From assembly GCA_932521035.1 (NCBI GenBank), contig OW051492.1, positions 9,548,001 through 9,612,000 on the forward strand: a stretch of DNA of 64,000 nt. The letters are read 5' to 3'. Position 1 is the stretch's first letter. Every line of letters starts with the position of its first letter. The notes under the pieces were generated by a model. It had not been told where the DNA came from. It did not search any database and saw only the letters and a list, made by a program, of their open reading frames with translations. This stretch comes from Oscheius dolichura. Its lineage: Eukaryota > Nematoda > Chromadorea > Rhabditida > Rhabditidae. The position numbers were made by a program, and so were the translations under genes. Positions 57,599-64,000 of this stretch are shown here, piece by piece.

Positions 57599-60500
57599 AT
57601 GACACGTCGAACAACGGGTTCGCCTGAAAAGAAATTAGAATTGAAAAAAGACGAAGATACGAGAAAAAGGAAATCGACTCAACCTGTCGATATGATGGCG
57701 GAATCATCACGTCCTAAAAGAAATATCAGGAAAAGTACGCTGTTTACCAGCGGAGATTATGAGGTAAAAAGAAATGTGTATATTGAAATAAAAAAATATT
57801 TAGATAACATTCCCTGGAACAGGAGTAGTAAAAGAAGAAGAGGAGGAAGAGGAAGAATTGGTGGAGGAAGATTACGCATCAACCGAACAATTGCTTCCTT
57901 TACCAGAAGCAGTAGAGCCAATTCCACCTCCCGCTCCCAGTGCACATAAAGGAAGACCAAGAAGACCACCGCCGGCCATTACTCCAATTCAACGTGATGA
58001 TCAACGATCTGACATTGAAGTTGATATGGGGAGTCAAAACTCCGTGGACGAACAGGATGAAGAAAATGCAACAGATTCGATGGGAAACTTCGATATCGAT
58101 CACGTAAGTTTTGCATAATTCTATAAACACCAGACATGTTTTAGTTAGCTACAGAAGTAGATGTTGAGACTATGTCTAATCTTGAAGAAGCTGAACAGGA
58201 GGATATGTTAAAACAATTTGCATATGAAGAAAATGAGGAAGCACCTCCTATTTTGGAACGAGCCAGGTGAGCATTAATTTTAGTTCACGGATACTAAAAT
58301 ATATCACTGTAAGACATGCGAAACCGGTCATTATTTTATTAATGGAATAATTTTTCAGTGATGCCAAGAGAAAACGCGGTCGCCCTCGCAAATATCCACA
58401 AGGACAAACACCTTTCCGTCGTACTAACAATCAGACTCGCCGATCGCAAGTCCAAAGAGATCCTGCAGCGCCATCTCCAAGAAATAAGTACACCTACGAC
58501 AAGCCATTAACTAAAATTGAAGCTGAAAAAATTAACTCGTTCAATGTGAAACTCGTACGTTATGAGGTAACAATTCTATTAATCAAATATTTTCCAGTTC
58601 GATGACCACATAGGAGTTACCGAGAATGGTGATGTTTATGCCACAGTAATTCCTGGATGTCTTTCATATTTATTGAGAAAAGAACGTATTATTGAATTGC
58701 TCACCAGCAGAACGGAAATTAATACAATGTAAGTATAATTTTAATCAATAACAAACAAATTTAGTCGTGAGCAAGGATGGATGATGAGCAAGCCTCCTCG
58801 CCTTCCACCACTTTCACCTCATAAAGTCTGCTATGCGTTCTACATTGAAGGTTGTGCTATCACTTCTATTAGGGATCTCTCATCGGACGATTTAAAACCG
58901 TGGACAACATCTAGTGAGTTTTTAACATGAACTATTCTTTTTATATCGTTGTTTTTACTGTTCTTTTTCTTTTTTTGTGTGTGAATATTTTCTTATTATA
59001 CGCTTGTGCAGTGTACTATGACTTAGGTAATGATCCTGCCCATAATGAACCAGTTGTGAAGCCGAACGTACGAAAGCATCCCATCATGCGACAAGGAGGA
59101 CGTTTGGTTCCAACAAAAGGCGACCCTCGAGGTGCTGAGATACATTTAACGGAATACAGTGCTTGGTTGCCGAGATGCCTTCGTCTACGAAAAAAGGTTA
59201 CAAATAAGATATTATTAGTCATCCAAAATATTTTAGATCTTCTATCTTTCCCGTGCTGGTCACATTATTGGGAATGTTCTTATTTTGTACGACTTCACCG
59301 TTCCCGGTGAGATTCCCGTACTCCTAAATGTAGTTCATGGAAATGAAGCCTTCCGTGGAAATCACACTGATGAAGAATTTGAACGAGGGCATATGCTTTT
59401 TGTCGGCGATAATGAAAATCCGGTATTTATAACTTTTAAACATAATTTAATTGACCTTTTAGTTCGATGAGGAAATGGTCAGCGGTCCGCGTGGAGAGCG
59501 CTTTTTCTCCGTCAGACATGATCGCTACGGCTGGACAAACAACAAGAAACTTTTGCTCCGATGGCTCATTAACGACCCTTCATTGCTGTACATTTTGCTG
59601 AATGCCTAATTCTTTCATTTATAGGGAAATACCTGGTGCTTTGAATAACCGCATCCCTTACTTGCCTCCTCTGATTGAAGGTCGTGGTGTATTTGTATTC
59701 TTCGCACCGGCTGCTATCATTGCGGATCAGTTACATTTCACCGGTGATGGACTTTCACCATGGACATACCAAGGTATTTTTGATTTCTTTGATATATATA
59801 GAGATGTTCAGGAGCTGCTGTAAATCATCGTGTTCGCACAGTTAAAAAGGCTCTAGTGCAGGACTCCATGGGATTATTCATAACATCAAAGGAAGAATGG
59901 CAAGCTACTGGTCTCGCTCTGGTAGAAACTATTACGATTCTTTGTAGATGCCCCAGATTACGTAAAAGAGTAAGCTTATTCTGTAATTAGATGTAATTTT
60001 AATTTAAGATCATATATGTACAAAGGAGCAATACAGCAATTTTGGGAAATGTTGCTTACATCTATGAGTATATGCAGCCTGGACCAATACCGGAAATTGT
60101 TAAGCAAAATAATCGTGCTAGCACTGCCGCTCTCCCTCCTCAAGAAGTGATAATGGTTTGTTTAATTGTAAAACAATGTAATTATTATTTTTAGAGACCA
60201 CATCAAGTAAAATCTGAACGTTCCATGCTCAACGATGATGACGTTGATGTGGAGGGCGAATTGATTGAAGAAGTAGTCAGTGATGATTTACACCATCAAG
60301 GACTTGTTGGACCAAATTTTGCTGAAGAGATTCCTTATGAAGAACTACCAGAAGATAGCTTGAATGGTGGATGGGATACAGAATTTGAGGAAGATGTCCT
60401 CGTGTCTCAGGAATCCACCTCACCGGTTTGTTAAAATTATATATTATATTTAACCTATTGTGTTCCAGTTCTTTGAAGGCGTCAGACATTTGGAGGATGG

Positions 60501-62864
60501 CCATACGTATCTAACCGTTCGCCACAAAAGAGTATTATGTAATAGTGAAACAATTCTTGAATTTATTGCGAACAGCAACTTTGTGTAAGTGAAGCTACAC
60601 TTTATTTTATGATATTTACAATTCAGAGATGAGAAAGGTCTAATGAATACAAGCAAACCTTCGCATCCTCCTTTGGTCAGGAATGCTCGTGCCTACGTTT
60701 TCTTCGTCTCTGGGCATGTTGTCTTCCCACATGACATTAACCGTGATGATTTCTCCCCCTGGTCGGCGAATGCAACACGTTAGTTTTCATGCAATATTTC
60801 TTTATTGCTATTTTAGCCGATAGACCGACATGTTACCGTTCGAAGGTTCGCAAATTTGGAGTTGCCTGTGAAGCCAAAACGGGACGTTACATTTTGCAAG
60901 ATGGAGATTACAAGAGTTTCCCGTTCCATTTGGTTTCTTTGTACAGTATTCATCCTAAAGAAGATAGACTAAGGAAAAGAGTTTGTGTAAAGTTGGTAAT
61001 TTTCTAACTAATTTTTTAGATTCATTACTTGATGGAAACGCAGACGAAGACCATTGTAAGCCATGTCATGATTATGTATGACTATAATCAAGAAGGAATG
61101 ATTCCAAGAATAAACGGACCATATGGAAAAAGAATGATAAAAAGAAGACCACTGCGTAATAGGCTGGTTAGTTTCTTTTTGCATATCATTGTGAGTAAAT
61201 TATCTAGCAAGGCGACGTCACAGAAGTAGCTGATGATGTTTCTGAAGAATCTGAAACTGAGAAGCCAAGCCCCTTCACTGGATCACAAGTTCTGGAAAAT
61301 GGAGATGTATGCATGGTCGTAGATGACATCGATTTCCTCAACGATCGTAATCGTCAGCTTCATTATCTTTATAACAAGCTGCATTTACTGTAATATTTTT
61401 ATATTTACAACATAGTAGCAACTTTCAGAGACCAGCATACTATTAATCATCGTGTTCCCCAGTTTCCACCTATGGTTACGACTAAGGGAATATTTGCCTT
61501 CTTCATTGATGGAAATGTGGATAATAGAATGCTGACTTGTGATGGACTAGGACCGTGGACAGAAAACGTTCCTATTATTGATGGTGACGAGCTTTGAAGC
61601 TCTTAACGATAATGATTACAGTTCCAGGAGCAGTACAGTGCAAGAGACCAAAGTCACATCGACTACTTCTAGGACAAAATCGTTTAGGCCAACTCAGAGT
61701 CATAAGAAATAAGAAGTATCCTCCAACTGATGCTGATTTTCAAATGCATATTTATGGAGCGACTTTGCCAAGATGCCCTCGACTAAAGAAAAGAGTACGA
61801 TTTAATTGAAAAATGCTTTTACTTCTTGTTTTAGGTTGTTTTCGTAACCAAGGATAGTATCCAGTATGGCCACGCTTTGATTGTCTATTGGTATACGGAA
61901 GAAGGACCAGTACCTCAACAAGTTCCTCATGGCAACTCGATCCACACGGACAACTACTTCAGTCGAATTCCTGCTCCAGTAAAAGAAGAAGCTCGACAAT
62001 TACTTCTTGAAGGCATGACTTCTGTTGAGGTCTTGAAGACATTGCAAACAAAACACAATGTTCCTCTCCATCTTAAAAGCGTATGTTTTTTAAAATGCTG
62101 TATAACTACTTAGCTTTTCAGATTTATAATATAAGACGTGAACTACGTGCTGAGGGTCTTGTGCCACCCGATCCAAGTGAAATCGTCCCGAAGGACACTA
62201 AAGAAACAATTCTTACATTCGATACGGAAGATTCAATGGCGGATTATGTCCCACCAGAATGGGAAGATAGTCGTATGGTAGACGATGATATTGCTGTGCG
62301 TGGCCGTCGTCTTGCACCACAGCCGTTGCCTGCTCGACTTAACTTGGATTCGCAGCATTTATTCCGATATGTGAAGAATCTCATCGGCTGCAGAAATGAT
62401 GTAGAAGCGTTTGACGCTATATGGAAGTCACTTGTAATAAAGGACGAGCAACGTATACTACGCAATATAAAAGCTGTAAGTGTTTTTTGTTTGTTATGTA
62501 AAATTTCATGTTTTCAGGATTTTGGAGTCGAAATTGTTGCTGACCATGTTGATCATCGTCTACAAGACCAGGATCAAGATCAGATAGAAGAAGGAGCAAT
62601 CATTCATGAAGAAATCCTCGATGGAGAAATTATCGGTGAAGCAGTTTTGGCGGAAGGAGATATTATAGAAGAGGTAGGTTTATTTTTTTTATGCTTAGAT
62701 TTTGTAAGGATTCAAATTTCCAGGAAGTTGTCATGGATGACAGCTCGATGATTTTAATAAGAGATCGCGACGATGAGAGCGAAAGCGGTCTACTACAGGA
62801 GACCGTTAACGATGTGCCAGAAATTCCGAAAGAAGGTTCCACCTCCCCTATAGATCCTCAATAG
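57599..62864 (+). CDS. AT-hook protein with four tandem modules
   Basis: Twenty-four exons join in phase into 1,409 residues. Residues 1-260 are acidic and Pro-rich and contain an AT-hook (KRKRGRPRKYP). Then four copies of a ~190-residue module follow, each encoded by four exons (58,598-59,422; 59,463-60,155; 60,469-61,166; 61,208-62,080). Shared landmarks are a Phe-led start (FDD/FDE/FFEG/FTG), P-x-x-PP/PPL then a YAFYIEG/FVFFAPA/YVFFVSG/FAFFIDG strand, PW(T/S), and a later CPRLRKR/DRLRKR-type basic motif before a YDY/YEY/YWY strand. After the modules a helical stretch (EGMTSVEVLKTLQTKH...SIYNIRRELR) resembles a helix-turn-helix. An acidic tail ends the protein. It is probably nuclear and DNA-binding. 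I do not recognise the module. A ttttag abuts the ATG. Confidence 0.85.
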
Positions 62865-63091
62865 TACCAGATCTAGTTTTTTTTCTTCTTTTCCAACCCA
62901 TGCTATTCTGTCTGCTATTGCCCTTTATGCTTACAGGCCCCCATTTATCGTTTATATCTCTAGCTAATAACCTCGATCTCTGATTCCTTTTCATGTAAAT
63001 ATGCTCTGTTACTTTGTTATGTCTTACATTATGTCTCTAATAAATAGTAGATTCCTATATCGTTAGAAAATAATGGAATACATTGAATCTT

Positions 63092-64000
63092 TTATTCTCC
63101 ATGTTCCAGATAAAAATTACTGGACACTGATGGCGCCGTGCTGGCTCTTTTCCTTCTACCGACTCCTGTAACACCGGAATAGAATTGCAGAAGAAGAATA
63201 AAATTACGTTTAACATTGAGAGTATTAGATTCGCCGTCAATGTTCCGTTGAAGATCAGCGACGTCCAATTCCAATTGAATGACACTTTCCTGCTTCACAC
63301 CGCCGTTCAAATACAAGGAATGCTTCTGTAAAAGGAGGTATATATGTGCCTCCTTGAATTATGAAGCCATTTTATTGGAAAATCGAAAATTTGGAGGTTT
63401 TGACACTGGTTTCTTTCGTCGGTCTAAAATTCTGCGCGCCCACACCCGTAAAATCTCGGCACCTCGTGGGTTGAAGAGATCGCGTGTCTGAAAACAAAGC
63501 GACCTGCCGAGATAGTACGGGTGCAGGCGCTGCGGAATCTGGCCAATATAGAGAGCTTTCCTGATTGAAATTTAGATATTTCTCGATTTCTTGAAGCCCC
63601 AGTTATTCTAAAGAAGTATACCCCTACCCGTTGCATGAATTCCTCCCTCTGCCTGTCCATTTTCTTTTCCATTTTTTCCATATCACTTGTCGACGTCTTC
63701 TTCGGGGCTACCTTCCCGTGTCCCATACTAAACGACTCCTTCATATTCTTCCTCAATTCGGAGATTTTTCTCCTCGTGTTTCGGAATGACCCGGTGCCGC
63801 CGTCTTTCCTTGTCCGGAACAATTTGAACCCGGTAACAGCCTCTTCCAACTGTTTCTCGTGTTCCTCTTCGTTTCTCTTCTTTGTGTACATATATTGCCG
63901 CCGTTTCTTCGAGATCATAATCCAGCTAATCTTCGTCAAGTAGAGGGATATCTCCAAAATGGTCACGATACTCATCCCGAGGAACATTCCCATATTGCCG
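63092..64000 (-). CDS. DEG/ENaC channel, C-terminal end (partial)
   Basis: The exon running in from the right edge down to 63,628 encodes GNMGMFLGMSIVTILEIS. This is the second transmembrane segment of degenerin/ENaC/ASIC channels, with the GxS selectivity-filter motif (here GMS) and the post-TM2 Leu/Ile-Glu. A long basic, coiled intracellular tail follows. Exons 63,325-63,208 and 63,165-63,092 continue in phase (basic RRKR, Ser-rich end, stop). These channels are trimeric amiloride-sensitive Na+ channels in sensory or muscle membranes. The intron at 63.33-63.63 kb carries a family A hairpin. The extracellular part lies outside the window. Confidence 0.88.
63436..63528. repeat. family A hairpin
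   Basis: CACCCGTAAAATCTCGGCAC left, CCTGCCGAGATAGTACGGG right. DEG/ENaC intron. Confidence 0.85.

Overview
This is a nematode nuclear genomic window, most likely from a free-living rhabditid. Evidence: nearly all introns are 35-60 bases with a (T)TTTCAG acceptor; acceptor-like sequence sits immediately before several start codons, as expected for spliced-leader trans-splicing; and there are a cuticle collagen, a two-ShKT secreted protein, a DEG/ENaC channel tail and a classical tyrosine phosphatase. No bacterial, organellar or rRNA sequence was seen. Exon joins below were read by eye from splice consensus, reading phase and protein families. For every gene called complete, the exon lengths sum to whole codons.

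Layout. 1-10,789 (+): the 3' part of a very large secreted sushi/CCP-repeat protein. 11,351-15,509 (-): a classical protein tyrosine phosphatase whose second intron holds a transposon nested inside a hairpin repeat. 16,410-17,228 (+): an Ala/Pro tandem-repeat protein. 17,951-18,396 (+): a two-ShKT secreted protein. 19,026-22,298 (-): a zinc-finger/zinc-knuckle protein. 22.3-26.0 kb: repeat-rich, no convincing gene. 26,056-26,996 (-): a PHPT1-type phosphohistidine phosphatase. 27,500-32,114 (+): an RPRD/CID-type RNA polymerase II CTD-binding protein, followed on the same strand by a Dus1-type tRNA dihydrouridine synthase (32,438-34,465) and proteasome subunit beta-7/PSMB4 (34,850-35,902); these three could form an operon. 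36-40 kb: an orphan CPEB RRM exon, an unrecognised 347-codon gene and fold-back repeats. 40.5-46 kb: gene-poor, with fragments. 46,330-47,332 (-): a cuticle collagen. 49,179-52,945 (+): RBM5/RBM10. 53,919-57,362: two Rab11 genes (+) flanking ribosomal protein L7 (-). 57,599-62,864 (+): a 1,409-residue protein with an AT-hook and four tandem copies of a module I do not recognise. 63,092-64,000 (-): the C-terminal end of a DEG/ENaC channel.

The non-coding DNA is the most unusual part. At least six repeat families are visible. (A) Thirteen ~90-bp hairpins have conserved CTCGGCAG-containing arms but unrelated loops. (B) About ten copies belong to a ~205-bp terminal-inverted-repeat element. (C) A fold-back carries tRNA-like Pol III boxes. 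(D) A second fold-back has 175-bp arms. (E) A 1,012-bp element with TIRs and an 8-bp target duplication is nested in a family-A hairpin. (F) A scattered CTGTCTAACTGTGGC motif fills certain introns. Families A and B fill roughly 0-31 kb and 40-48 kb but are absent from the housekeeping blocks at 32-37 kb and 48.5-63 kb.
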